From contig NZ_VIVR01000001.1 in NCBI RefSeq assembly GCF_007828955.1, forward strand, positions 6,138,001-6,202,000: 64,000 nt of DNA. Direction: 5' to 3'. Every line of letters starts with the position of its first letter. Within the stretch, counting starts at the first letter, position 1. Source of the stretch: Kitasatospora atroaurantiaca (GTDB lineage Bacteria > Actinomycetota > Actinomycetes > Streptomycetales > Streptomycetaceae). The translations under genes were made by a program, and so were the position numbers. The notes beneath the pieces were generated by a model that saw only the letters and a list, made by a program, of their open reading frames with translations, was not told where the DNA came from and searched no databases. Positions 25,145 through 34,554 of the stretch are shown piece by piece.

Positions 25145-27318
25145 CAACCGTCCAGGAACACCGGGGACTCGACGCCACCGCGGCCGCCACCGCAGCCGCC
25201 AACCGCGCGGCGCTGGCCGCCGCCACCGCCGCGCTGCACCCGGGCGCGCCGCGGCCCGCCGAGGCCGGCCCCGCCCACCCGGCCGACCGGGCGCTCGCCG
25301 TCCTGCGGGCCCTCGCCCCCGCCCTGGGGGTCACCCCGCCGGAGACCCTGCCGACCGCCGTCCGGGACGCCCGCGACCCGCTCGCCGCCCTGCTGCGGCT
25401 GCTCGGGGTGCGCTGGCGGCCCGTCACCCTGCCGGCCGGCCCGGACGGCCACGGCGACCCGTCCGGCACGGCCGGGCCGATGGTGGCCCACGCCGAGGCC
25501 GACGGCCGCCCGATCGCCCTGGTCCCGCGAGGCTCGGGCCACCGTCGGCTCGACAAGGGCCCGCTCTCCCGCCGGGCGCTGCTGCTCTACGCCCCGCTGC
25601 CGCCCGGCGCACCGACGCCCGGCAAGCTGCTGCGCTTCGCCCTGGCCGCACCCGGCACCCGCCGGGACCTCGCGGTGCTGACGGCGGCGGGCCTGCTCAG
25701 CGCCTTGCTCGGTCTGCTCGTCCCGCTCAGCACCGGGGTGCTGCTCCCCGGCCTGATCGCCGCCGACCGGCACCCGCTGCGCTGGCTGGCTCTGCTGCTT
25801 GCCTCGGGGGTGATCGCGTCCTGGCTGCTGGCCCTGGTCCGCAACACCGCCGCGATCCGGCTCACCGGACGTGTCCAGAGCGTGCTCGAACCGGCCGTCT
25901 GGGACCGGCTGCTGGCCCATGACGCCCGGTTCTTCCGCGACTACACCACCGGTGACCTGGTGCACCGGGCCAACGCCGTCGCGCAGGCCCGCCAGGCGCT
26001 GTCCGAGGTGCTGGTGGGCGCGGTGCTGGGGGCGGTGTTCTCCGTCTCCGGCCTGTCCGTCCTGATGCTCGTCGACGTCCGGCTCGGCGGCCTGCTGCTG
26101 GCCGCCGTACTCGTCGCCACCGCCGCACTGCTGGCGCTCGGCCGGCTGCGTCAGCGGCACGAGTCCCGGGTGTACGAGCTGCACGGGCGGCTGCACGGCA
26201 CGCTGTACGGGCTGCTGCTCGGCATCGACAAAATCCAGACGGCCGGCCGGGAGATCCAGGCCTTCGCCCGCTGGGCCGGCCCGTTCGCCGAGCAGAAGCG
26301 GGCCGACGCCGCCGCCATGCGGGCCGACGCCGCCGCGGCCGCGCTCACTGCCGCACTCCAACCCCTGCTGCTGGCCGCCCTGTTGGCGGGTGCCACACTC
26401 GGTGGCGGTACCCAGCCGGGCCACCTGATGGCCGCCGGTATCGCGGCCGGCCAGGTCGCCCTCGCCCTCGGCCAGGTCACCCACGCCGCCGCGAGTGCGT
26501 ACGGCATCGCCCCCGTCCTGGAGCGGCTGCGCCCTGTCCTCGCCGAACCGGTCGAGGCGTCGACAACCCTGACTGCCCAGGACCCTGGACCGCTGCGCGG
26601 AGCCGTCCGACTGGACGGAGCGACCTTCCGGTACCCCGGCACGGCGGCCCCCGCGCTGGACGCCGTCTCGCTGCACGCCGAACCGGGCGAGTTCGTGGCG
26701 GTGGTCGGCCCGTCCGGCGCGGGGAAGTCCACCCTGGTCCGGCTGCTGCTCGGCTTCGACCGTCCCGAGTCCGGCGCCGTCCGCTACGACGGCCGGGACC
26801 TGGCCGAGTTGGACCCGCGCCTGGTGCGCCGGCAACTCGGCGCCGTCCTGCAGAACGGCCGGATGCTGCGCGGCTCGCTGCTGGAGAACCTGGCCGGCAC
26901 CGACCCGGACGTGACCGAGGACGACATCTGGCACGCCGCGGAACTCGCCGGGATCGCCGAGGAGCTGCGCCGGCTGCCGCTCGGACTCGGCACCCGGATC
27001 GGCGAGGACGCCCAGGGCTTCTCCGGCGGCCAGGTCCAACGGATGCTGCTCGCCCGGGCGTTGGTGCGGCGCCCCGCCGTCCTGCTGCTGGACGAGGCCA
27101 CCTCCGCCCTCGACAACGCCACCCAGCGGCACGTCGCCGAGGCCATCTCCGGCCTGGACCGCACCCGCATCGTCATCGCCCACCGCCTCAGCACCATCCG
27201 TGACGCGGACCGGATCTACGTCATGGACGGCGGCCGGGTGGCGGCCGAGGGCACCTACCACCAACTGCTCGGCACCGACCCGCTGTTCACCCGCCTCGCC
27301 CGACCCCAGGAGATGTGA
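25141..27318 (+). CDS. ABC transporter permease/ATPase, NHLM system protein 2
   Basis: 725-aa half-transporter. The first 150 residues are Ala-rich and lack a C39 Cys, as in the second ABC protein of NHLM export systems. A membrane domain follows (about 165-480), then an ATPase with Walker A GPSGAGKST, signature FSGGQVQRMLLARAL and Walker B LLLDEATSALD. Start ATG 25141 lies behind GGAGGGA and overlaps the upstream stop (ATGA). It probably heterodimerises with the peptidase-transporter. An in-frame extension upstream through the neighbouring gene (to 22792) is an artefact of GC bias. Confidence 0.9.
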   Translation: MTTVQEHRGLDATAAATAAANRAALAAATAALHPGAPRPAEAGPAHPADRALAVLRALAPALGVTPPETLPTAVRDARDPLAALLRLLGVRWRPVTLPAGPDGHGDPSGTAGPMVAHAEADGRPIALVPRGSGHRRLDKGPLSRRALLLYAPLPPGAPTPGKLLRFALAAPGTRRDLAVLTAAGLLSALLGLLVPLSTGVLLPGLIAADRHPLRWLALLLASGVIASWLLALVRNTAAIRLTGRVQSVLEPAVWDRLLAHDARFFRDYTTGDLVHRANAVAQARQALSEVLVGAVLGAVFSVSGLSVLMLVDVRLGGLLLAAVLVATAALLALGRLRQRHESRVYELHGRLHGTLYGLLLGIDKIQTAGREIQAFARWAGPFAEQKRADAAAMRADAAAAALTAALQPLLLAALLAGATLGGGTQPGHLMAAGIAAGQVALALGQVTHAAASAYGIAPVLERLRPVLAEPVEASTTLTAQDPGPLRGAVRLDGATFRYPGTAAPALDAVSLHAEPGEFVAVVGPSGAGKSTLVRLLLGFDRPESGAVRYDGRDLAELDPRLVRRQLGAVLQNGRMLRGSLLENLAGTDPDVTEDDIWHAAELAGIAEELRRLPLGLGTRIGEDAQGFSGGQVQRMLLARALVRRPAVLLLDEATSALDNATQRHVAEAISGLDRTRIVIAHRLSTIRDADRIYVMDGGRVAAEGTYHQLLGTDPLFTRLARPQEM

Positions 27319-27319
27319 G

Positions 27320-30300
27320 ATGTCGCTCGACCTGCAGACCTGGCTCCGCCCCCTCGACGGTCTGCCCGGCGCCGAAGCCGGGGTGGACGGCGCCGCCGAC
27401 GGCGCACAGACGCTGCTGCCCGGCGTGCCCCGGGGCGACGAGCGGCTGCGTGCGGTGGTGGCCGCTGCGGCCCCGTTCACCGACCGGGCGGCTGCGCGGT
27501 CCGATGACGAGGGCGCGCTGTTCGCCCCCGATCCCGGCGAGGACCGGCGCACCCTCAGCGCCACCGTCGACACCTGGCTGCGCCGCGCCGCCGGGGACCA
27601 GGCCGGCGCCGGAGTGCTCCTCGACCACCTGGCCGAGACCGGCCGCCCGCTGGGGGACGGGCTGCGCCGGGTGTCCCTGCGCCACCCGGCCCGGCTGCCC
27701 GCCTGGGCGCAGGCCCTGGCCGCCTTCCTGCGCACCCTGCCAGCCACCGCGGGCCCGGAGACCCTCGCCCCCGGCGCGCTGACCGGCTCCTTCCGCCGGG
27801 CCGTCGCCGCCCTGCTGCCGAGCGGTCCGGGCGGCATCCTGGGAGTCCCGGTGACGGACGGCGCCCGGGCGGACCTGGCGCGGACCCTGACGGCGCGGCT
27901 GACCGAGGCCTGCAACCTGTCGTTCTGCCACGAGCTCCAGGCCACCACCGGCCGCCCGCGCGCCAACGACTGGGACGCCCAGGGCGGCCTGGACGCCTCC
28001 CAGGAGGGCTGGCTGGCCCGGCTGGAGCGGCTGCCCGCACTCGCGTACCTGGTCGGCATCGCGGCCCTGCAGTGGCAGCGCATCACCACCGAACTGTTCG
28101 CCCGCCTGGCCGCCGACCGGGCCCTGCTGGTCGAACGGATGTGGGGCGGCGCCGACCCGGGCGCGCTGGCCGAGGTGCACGGGGACGCGGGGGACCGGCA
28201 CGCGGGCGGCCGCTCGGTCGCGCTGCTGCGCTTCGAGGGCGGTCAGGGCGTGGTCTACAAGCCCAAGGACATGCGCCACGGCACGGCGTACATGGACCTC
28301 GTCCGCCGCCTCAACGCGGCCGGCCTGCCGCTCGACCTGCCCGTCCGCACCGTCCTGGTGCGCAGCGACCGGGGCGACGACGGCCATGCCGCCTCGCTGG
28401 CCACCGACTGCGAGACCGAGTACGGCTGGGAGGAGCTCGTCCCGCACACGCCGGCCGCCGACCGGGGTGGCTTCGCGCGCTTCTACCGGCGGCTCGGCAT
28501 GACGATCCGGCTGGTCCAGCTGCTGGAGGGCCGCGACCTGTGGGCCGACAACCTGCTGGCCGACGGCGAGTACCCGGTGCTCACCGACCTGGAGTGCCTG
28601 CTCTACCCGCGCGTCCAGGCGCCGCCCGTCCTGTCGGCCGGCCAGCACCGGCTGCTGGACGACCTGGAGGCGACGGTGGTCCGGACGGCCATGGCCTTCC
28701 AGGCCTGGACCCCGGCCAAGGACCAGGCCGCCTTGGACATCGGCTGCCTCTCCCGGGTCGGGAGCCTGGAGGTCGCCCCCGGCGTCCCCGCCCTGCCGCT
28801 GCCCCCGTACCGCCCCGTCCACGACGGGCAGCCGGCCGACCCCTGGGAGTACACCGCCGAGGTGGTCGCCGGGTACCGCGAGATGCAGGCCGTGCTGTAC
28901 GGGCTGCGCGAGGAACTCGCCTCCCCTGACGGGCCGTTGGCCGCCTTTCGGGGTATCTGGGTGCGGTACATCTGGCGGCACACCTGGGACGGGTACAAGA
29001 TCATCAGGGCCTCCACCAGCCCGCTCGCCCTGGACGACGGCGCCACCCGCGAGACCGTGATCGCCGGAGCGCTGCTCGGCGCCGTCACAGCCCGCGCCGG
29101 GGACCCGAGCCGGGGCGACCTGCTGGAGGTGGTGCTCGCCGAACTCGACTCCTACCGCACCCTCGACATCCCGTTCTTCCGCTCGCTCACCACCTCCTCC
29201 TCGGTGTTCGCCTTCGACGGCCGGGAGATCCCCGGGCACTTCCAGAGCAGCGGCTGGCAGCGGCTCCAGGCCCGGGTCGCCGAGCTGGCCGACTTCGACC
29301 TGGACGCCCAGGTCGCCGTCCTCACCGGCTGCATCGACGCCGCCAGGGCAGGAAGCGAACAGCCCGCCCCCGCTGCGCCGCGCTCGCGCCGCGCGCTCGC
29401 GCCGCAGCCCGGCGAACTGCTCGACCACGCCGTGGCGATCGGCGACCGCATCCTGGCCGACCGGCGCCGCAGCTCCTCGGGCGGCGGCTGGCTGGGCCAG
29501 AGCTGGTACCCGGGCACCGGGCTGCGACAGGTCGAGGTGCTCGGCCTCGACCTGGTCTCCGGCACCCCGGGCATCGCCCTGCTGCTCGCCGAACTCTGGG
29601 CCGCCACCGGCGAACCGCGCTTCCGGCAGGCCGCCCGCCAGGCCCTCAGCGCGGCCGCCGCCCTGATCGACCCGACCGCCCCGCGCGCCTTCGCCTTCGC
29701 CTCCGACAGCCGGCTCGCCTCGGGCACACCCGTCCCCGGCGGCTTCGCCGGGCCGGGCGCACTGATCCACGCACTGGCCCGGGGCGGCCTGCTGCTCGGC
29801 GAGCCCGCCTTCGTCGCCCAGGCCCAGGCGCTGGTGCCCGGCGCGATCGCGGTCGCAGGGCCCGCCCAGAGCCGCCCCGGCCGCCCGGCCAGGCAGCCGC
29901 AGCCCGACACCCCGCTCGGCACCGCCGGCCTGCTGCTCAACCTGCTCCGGCTGCGCCGCGTGGCCGGCCCGGGCGACCCGGCCACGGACGAGGGCGTCCG
30001 CAGTCTGGCGGCGGCAGCGCTCGAGCACCTCTCCGTGGACGGGGAACCCACAGGCGAGTCCTTCCTCGACCTCGTCCCCGCCGGGCGGGACGGGATCGCC
30101 GCCGCGCTCGCCCGTACCGTCGCCGAGGCGCCCGGACTGCTCGCCGATGCGGCCGCCGCCCGCGACCTGCTGTACGGCCACCGCTTCACCACCGGTACCC
30201 GCAGCGGCCGGCTGGCCTGCCTGGACAGCGCGGTCTCGCTCGGCGCCGGTGCGGTCAACCCCGCCGACCTGGGCGAACTCGCCCCGCCCGTGGGCGAGTC

Positions 30301-30619
30301 GCAGATCCTCGGCCTCTCCACCCGCGCGCTGGTCGCCACCGCAGGGGAGGCGCTGACCGCCGCCGAGGCGGGCCTGCTGCACACCCTGCCGGAGGGCGTC
30401 CCGGCGCTGGTCCCCGGTCCGTTCTTCGACGGGCGCGAGGCCGCCGGACTGCTGGCCGGCGAGCTGCTGCGCCGCCACGCGGCCGCCGGCCGCTGGTACC
30501 CGGACCGGGCCGCCGACGACCGGGTCAACCTCGGTGCGCTGGACGGTGTCTCGGCGATCGGCCTGCTCCTGCTGCGCCTGCTCGACCCGGCCGCCGCCCC
30601 GCTGGCCACCCTGCGCTGA
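27320..30619 (+). CDS. LanM-like enzyme with degenerate cyclase domain (predicted Ser dehydratase)
   Basis: 1099-aa class II lanthipeptide synthetase homologue. The dehydratase (DUF4135, lipid-kinase-like) half shows VYKPKD (Lys314), YGWEELV, DLWADN (Asp406, Asn411), TDLE (Asp423) and RYIWRHT (Arg549, Thr555). These line up with CylM residues for phosphorylation and phosphate elimination, except that the His of the usual DxHxxN loop is Trp408. The C-terminal LanC-like half keeps scaffold motifs (SGTPGIALLLAEL near 745; GVSAIGLLLLRLL at the end) but has no WCxG and no CHG motif, so all three zinc ligands appear lost. Predicted role: making dehydroalanine without lanthionine rings. Starts one base after the upstream stop. 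Confidence 0.88.
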   Translation: MSLDLQTWLRPLDGLPGAEAGVDGAADGAQTLLPGVPRGDERLRAVVAAAAPFTDRAAARSDDEGALFAPDPGEDRRTLSATVDTWLRRAAGDQAGAGVLLDHLAETGRPLGDGLRRVSLRHPARLPAWAQALAAFLRTLPATAGPETLAPGALTGSFRRAVAALLPSGPGGILGVPVTDGARADLARTLTARLTEACNLSFCHELQATTGRPRANDWDAQGGLDASQEGWLARLERLPALAYLVGIAALQWQRITTELFARLAADRALLVERMWGGADPGALAEVHGDAGDRHAGGRSVALLRFEGGQGVVYKPKDMRHGTAYMDLVRRLNAAGLPLDLPVRTVLVRSDRGDDGHAASLATDCETEYGWEELVPHTPAADRGGFARFYRRLGMTIRLVQLLEGRDLWADNLLADGEYPVLTDLECLLYPRVQAPPVLSAGQHRLLDDLEATVVRTAMAFQAWTPAKDQAALDIGCLSRVGSLEVAPGVPALPLPPYRPVHDGQPADPWEYTAEVVAGYREMQAVLYGLREELASPDGPLAAFRGIWVRYIWRHTWDGYKIIRASTSPLALDDGATRETVIAGALLGAVTARAGDPSRGDLLEVVLAELDSYRTLDIPFFRSLTTSSSVFAFDGREIPGHFQSSGWQRLQARVAELADFDLDAQVAVLTGCIDAARAGSEQPAPAAPRSRRALAPQPGELLDHAVAIGDRILADRRRSSSGGGWLGQSWYPGTGLRQVEVLGLDLVSGTPGIALLLAELWAATGEPRFRQAARQALSAAAALIDPTAPRAFAFASDSRLASGTPVPGGFAGPGALIHALARGGLLLGEPAFVAQAQALVPGAIAVAGPAQSRPGRPARQPQPDTPLGTAGLLLNLLRLRRVAGPGDPATDEGVRSLAAAALEHLSVDGEPTGESFLDLVPAGRDGIAAALARTVAEAPGLLADAAAARDLLYGHRFTTGTRSGRLACLDSAVSLGAGAVNPADLGELAPPVGESQILGLSTRALVATAGEALTAAEAGLLHTLPEGVPALVPGPFFDGREAAGLLAGELLRRHAAAGRWYPDRAADDRVNLGALDGVSAIGLLLLRLLDPAAAPLATLR

Positions 30620-30651
30620 CACCCCGTCAACCCTCACTCAGGAGGAGCACC

Positions 30652-32916
30652 GTGACCGAGCCCCGCCCGATGCCCGCCATCGGCTTCAAGCGCCACTACA
30701 CCCCGTACGTCGTCGACGGCGAGGCCGTCTACCTGGTCTCCGAGCGCGGCGTCTCCGTGGTCGACGGCAAGCTGGCCCAGTCCCTGGCGCCGCTGCTCGA
30801 CGGCACCCGGACGGTCGAGCAGATCGGGGCCGCACTCGACGGCTCCGTACCCGCCGACCGGGTCGGCGGCGCGGTCGCCCAGCTGGTCTCGGGCGGCTGG
30901 GTGGCCCCGGCCGACCCTGCCACCGACCGGCCGGGGGCCGCCTTCTTCGAGATGGCCGGCCTGGACGGCGACGCGGCCGTCGCCGCGCTTCGCACCGCAC
31001 GGGTACGCGTCGAGGTGTACGGACGGCTCGACCCCGAGCCGTTCCTCGAGGCCCTGCGGTCCGTCGGCGCCGCGGTGGTCGAGGAGGACGCCGACTTCAC
31101 CGTCGCCCTGACCGAGGACTACCTGCACCCAGGTCTGGCCGCCCGCAACGCCGCCGCGCAGCAGGACGGGAAGCCCTGGCTGATCGCCCGGCCGGTCGGC
31201 TCGATCGTCTGGGTGGGGCCGGTCTTCGTCCCCGGCGAGAGCGAGGAGGCGACCGGCTGCTGGGAGTGCCTGGCCCACCGGCTCTCCGCCAACCGCCAGT
31301 CCCTGACCTACCTCCAGCATCGCCTGGGCCAGGACGAACCGCTCTCCACCGCGGGTGCCCACCTGCCCCCGACCCTGGCCGCCGGCGCCCAGCTCGCGGC
31401 GCTCGAAGCCGCCAAGTGGATCGCCGGCGCCCGCCCGGCCGAACCCGTCGTGCTGACCTTCGACACCGTCCTGCTGGAGGCCGAACGCCACCGCCTGGTC
31501 CGCCGGCCGCAGTGCCCGACCTGCGGTGACGCAGGGCTGATGGCGGAACGTCAGCTCGCGCCGGTCCGCTTCGAGGCCCGGCCCAAGGTCTTCACGGCCG
31601 ACGGCGGTCACCGCTCCGCCTCCCCGGAGGACATGCTGGAGAAGTACCGCCCGCAGCTCAGCCCCGTCACCGGCGTCGTCACCTCCCTCGTCCCCGCCGC
31701 GCGTACCCCGGACGGCCTGCGGGTGTACGTCTCCGGCCAGAACCTCTCCCGCCAGAACGGCGACCTGCGCCAGCTGCGCACCGGCCTGCGCAGCGTCAGC
31801 TGCGGCAAGGGACGCACCGACACCCAGGCCAGGGCCAGCGCACTCGGCGAGGCGATGGAGCGCTACTCCGGCGTCTTCCAGGGTGACGAGGCCCGCCGCA
31901 CCGCGAGCTACCGCGAGCTCGGCGAGCAGGCGGTCCACCCCGCCCGCTCCCTGCTCTACAGCGACCGCCAGTACGAGGAACGGGAACGCTGGAACGCCCG
32001 TCGCTCGATGTTCAACACCGTGCCCGAGCGCTTCCGGGAGGACGAGCGGATCGAGTGGTCGCCCGCCTGGTCGCTGACGGCGCAGGCCACCCGCTGGCTC
32101 CCCACCATGTCCCTCTACTACGGCTACCGGCACCGCAACGGCTTCTTCGCGGCGGGCGACTCCAACGGCTGCGCAGCGGGAACCTCGCTGGAGGACGCCG
32201 CCCTGCAGGGCTTCCTGGAACTGGTCGAGCGGGACGCCGTCGCGCTCTGGTGGTACAACCGGGTGCAGCGACCGGCCGTCGACCTGGACGCCTTCGGCGA
32301 CCCGTACATCGACCGGCTGCGCGAGGTCTACCGGGGGCTGCGCCGGGAGGTGTGGGCGCTCGACCTCACCACGGACTTCGGCATCCCGGTGGTCGGGGCG
32401 TTCTCCCGGCGGCTCGACAAGCCGGCCGAGGACGTGCTGATCGCCTTCGGTGCCCACCTGGACCCGCACATCGCGCTGACCCGGGCGCTGACCGAGATGA
32501 ACCAGTTCCTCGGCCCGGTGGCGGGCGGCCCCGACGGCACGGTGAACTACGCCGGCGCCGACCCCGAGCAGAAGGCCTGGTGGACCACGGCCACCGTCGC
32601 CAACCAGCCCTACCTGCTGCCCGACCGGACCGCCCCCGTGGGGCCCGGCCGCTGGAGTCCGCTGGCCGGTGACGACCTCGGTGCCGACCTGACGCTGGTC
32701 CAACGGCTGGTCGAGGAGCGCGGCATGGAGCTGCTCGTCCTCGACCAGACCCGACCGGACGTCGGCCTCCCGGTCGCCAAGGTGATCGTCCCGGGCATGC
32801 GCCACTTCTGGGCCCGCTTCGCGCCCGGCCGCCTGTACGACGTCCCGCTGGAGCTCGGCTGGCTGGACGCCCGTACACCCGAGGAGGACCTCAACCCGAT
32901 CCCGATCTTCATCTGA
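30652..32916 (+). CDS. Fused E1-like/YcaO azoline cyclodehydratase (TOMM C-D protein)
   Basis: 754-aa enzyme forming thiazolines or oxazolines from Cys/Ser in the precursor, using ATP. Residues 1-85 look like a leader-binding RRE winged helix. An E1-like region follows (about 100-310) with a zinc tetrad from CWEC (203-206) and CPTC (288-291). The YcaO domain (about 330-754) has RASALGEAMERYSG and LELVERDA, parts of the ATP/Mg site. The C-terminus reads NPIPIFI, a degenerate form of the PxPxP tail. GTG start behind AGGAGGAG. The single-chain fusion is typical of actinomycete azole-peptide clusters such as goadsporin. Confidence 0.93.
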   Translation: MTEPRPMPAIGFKRHYTPYVVDGEAVYLVSERGVSVVDGKLAQSLAPLLDGTRTVEQIGAALDGSVPADRVGGAVAQLVSGGWVAPADPATDRPGAAFFEMAGLDGDAAVAALRTARVRVEVYGRLDPEPFLEALRSVGAAVVEEDADFTVALTEDYLHPGLAARNAAAQQDGKPWLIARPVGSIVWVGPVFVPGESEEATGCWECLAHRLSANRQSLTYLQHRLGQDEPLSTAGAHLPPTLAAGAQLAALEAAKWIAGARPAEPVVLTFDTVLLEAERHRLVRRPQCPTCGDAGLMAERQLAPVRFEARPKVFTADGGHRSASPEDMLEKYRPQLSPVTGVVTSLVPAARTPDGLRVYVSGQNLSRQNGDLRQLRTGLRSVSCGKGRTDTQARASALGEAMERYSGVFQGDEARRTASYRELGEQAVHPARSLLYSDRQYEERERWNARRSMFNTVPERFREDERIEWSPAWSLTAQATRWLPTMSLYYGYRHRNGFFAAGDSNGCAAGTSLEDAALQGFLELVERDAVALWWYNRVQRPAVDLDAFGDPYIDRLREVYRGLRREVWALDLTTDFGIPVVGAFSRRLDKPAEDVLIAFGAHLDPHIALTRALTEMNQFLGPVAGGPDGTVNYAGADPEQKAWWTTATVANQPYLLPDRTAPVGPGRWSPLAGDDLGADLTLVQRLVEERGMELLVLDQTRPDVGLPVAKVIVPGMRHFWARFAPGRLYDVPLELGWLDARTPEEDLNPIPIFI

Positions 32917-32945
32917 CGAGCCAAACGATCCGATGGAGCGTCACC

Positions 32946-32990
32946 ATGCCTGATCTGCACCATCACGCGAACCGGAGAGGTGCGCCATGA
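32946..32990 (+). CDS. Possible 14-codon leader ORF coupled to sagB-like gene
   Basis: ATG at 32946 follows GGAG (32935-32938) by seven bases and opens a 14-residue frame (MPDLHHHANRRGAP) whose TGA overlaps the dehydrogenase start as ATGA. The downstream gene also has its own GAGAGG site inside this mini-ORF. It may serve translational coupling only, or be a chance frame. The His-rich product resembles nothing I know. Confidence 0.35.
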   Translation: MPDLHHHANRRGAP

Positions 32991-34501
32991 CCGTGACCGA
33001 ACAGCTGCCCCCGACCTTCACGGCCGGGGGCGGCCCCCTCCGGCGGCTGCTCCGGCTGCGGCCCGAGGTCGTCCTCACCGCCCAGGGCGAGGACCTGGAA
33101 CTCGCCCACCCTTGGGGCCGCCAGCGGGTGCACGCCCTCGGCGCCGCCGCCGTCGGGCGGCTGCTCCGCCTGGCCGGGGAGGACGTCGACATCGACGAGG
33201 TGGCCGCCGGGGACGGCCGGGTGCTGCGGCTGCTGGAGCGCTTCCCGTACCTGGTCACCACCACCCTGGCCGACCCGATCGGGCTGCCGCTGGCGACGGC
33301 CGTCCCGATCGCCCGCTCGGCGACGCTGCCGGGCCTTGCCCTTCCCGGCTCCCGGGTCGTGCTCTCCCGCTTCGCCTACCTGCGCCGGCTGCCCGAGGAC
33401 CACGCGGGCGCCTGCGTGCTGGAGTCGCCGATGGCGCCGTTCCGGCTGACGCTGCACCAGCCCTCGGCCGGCGCCTTCGTCGCGGCCGTCACCGCGCCCA
33501 GGCCGGTCGCCGAGGCGGCGGCCGCGGCCGGGCTCGGTGCGGCGGAGGGCGAGGCGCTGGCCGGACTGCTGGCCGGTACGGGCCTGTTGGAGTCGGAGGA
33601 GCCGGACGGCGGCGTCGCGCTGGACCCGCCGCTCTGGGACTTCCACGACCTGCTCTTCCACGCCCGCAGCCGGGCCGGCCGCCACGACTACCCGAGCGGC
33701 GGCCTCTTCGCCCACCAGCAGCTGCCCCAACTCCCCGCCGTGCCGGGAACGGGCGCGCGCGAGGAAGGGCCCGGCATCGACCTGCCGGTGCCCGACTGGG
33801 ACGAGGTGGTGGGGCGGGACCCGGCGCTCAGCGAGGTGCTGGAGGGCCGCCGCTCGGTCCGCAGTTACGCCGCCGCGCCGGTGACGCTGGAGCAGCTGGG
33901 GGAGCTGCTCTACCGCGCCGCGCGTGTCCGCCGGGTGATCCCGGGCGATCCGGACTCGCCGACCGCGTACGACATCGTGGACCGCCCCTACCCGGCCGGC
34001 GGCGCCACCGGCGAACTGGAGGTGTACCTCTCGGTGGTGAAGTGCACCGGCCTGGTGCCCGGGGTCTACCGCTACGACGCGGGCGCCCACCGGCTGCGGC
34101 CGCGCGCCTGGAGCGGCCCGGCGGACGAGGCGGCGTTCCGCGAACTGCTCACCGCGGCCTGGCGGGCGACGGCCTGCACCGTCGACCCGCAGGTGCTGAT
34201 CACGGTGACCTCACGGTTCGGACGGCTGTCGTGGAAGTACAGCCAGATCGCGTACGCGCTGACGCTCAAGCACGTGGGTGTGCTGTACCAGACGCTGTAC
34301 CTGGTGGCCACCGCGATGGGGCTGGCGCCGTGCGGCCTGGGCTCGGGCGACACCGACGCGGCGGCCAGGGCGCTCGGGCTGGACTGGACGACCGAGTCCT
34401 CGGTGGGCGAGTTCCTGATCGGCAGCCGCCCGGCGGACGTGCCGACCGTGGCCACCGGCTTCGCCGATGTGGTGGGCGAACTGCGGGGGGTGTCGCGCTG
34501 A
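32987..34501 (+). CDS. SagB-type FMN azoline dehydrogenase
   Basis: 504-aa nitroreductase-fold enzyme that oxidises azolines to aromatic azoles. The N-terminal half (to about residue 270) is a poorly conserved region common in actinomycete SagB proteins. The FMN domain starts near RRSVRSYAAAPV (about 287), with YPAGGATGELEVYL and WKYSQIAYALTLKHVGVL (Lys-Tyr catalytic pair) further on. ATG at 32987 overlaps a mini-ORF stop. Last gene of the rightward operon; a repeat-type terminator follows at 34555. Its presence argues that the product contains azoles and not only azolines. Confidence 0.93.
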   Translation: MTVTEQLPPTFTAGGGPLRRLLRLRPEVVLTAQGEDLELAHPWGRQRVHALGAAAVGRLLRLAGEDVDIDEVAAGDGRVLRLLERFPYLVTTTLADPIGLPLATAVPIARSATLPGLALPGSRVVLSRFAYLRRLPEDHAGACVLESPMAPFRLTLHQPSAGAFVAAVTAPRPVAEAAAAAGLGAAEGEALAGLLAGTGLLESEEPDGGVALDPPLWDFHDLLFHARSRAGRHDYPSGGLFAHQQLPQLPAVPGTGAREEGPGIDLPVPDWDEVVGRDPALSEVLEGRRSVRSYAAAPVTLEQLGELLYRAARVRRVIPGDPDSPTAYDIVDRPYPAGGATGELEVYLSVVKCTGLVPGVYRYDAGAHRLRPRAWSGPADEAAFRELLTAAWRATACTVDPQVLITVTSRFGRLSWKYSQIAYALTLKHVGVLYQTLYLVATAMGLAPCGLGSGDTDAAARALGLDWTTESSVGEFLIGSRPADVPTVATGFADVVGELRGVSR

Positions 34502-34554
34502 GCCCTCCGGTCACGTCACCGGCCCGTCCGGCTGCTTCGGCAGCGGGGTAGCCA

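Noticed and set aside
22792..27318. 1508-codon frame that would fuse the two NHLM ABC genes
   Set aside because: The upstream part is out of frame with the C39-ABC gene; the real gene starts at ATG 25141 with GGAGGGA and ATGA overlap.
24361..28089. 1242-codon open frame on the minus strand across the transporter genes
   Set aside because: Shadow frame from high-GC codon bias; the plus-strand ABC genes carry all motifs, and this frame has no domain and no ribosome site.
27320..30619. Ordinary class II lanthipeptide synthetase
   Set aside because: The zinc-ligand motifs of the cyclase domain are missing, so lanthionine rings are not expected.
27287..30637. 1116-codon minus-strand frame opposite the LanM-like gene
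   Set aside because: Low-complexity Arg/Gly/Gln composition with no domain; antisense to a clear LanM homologue.
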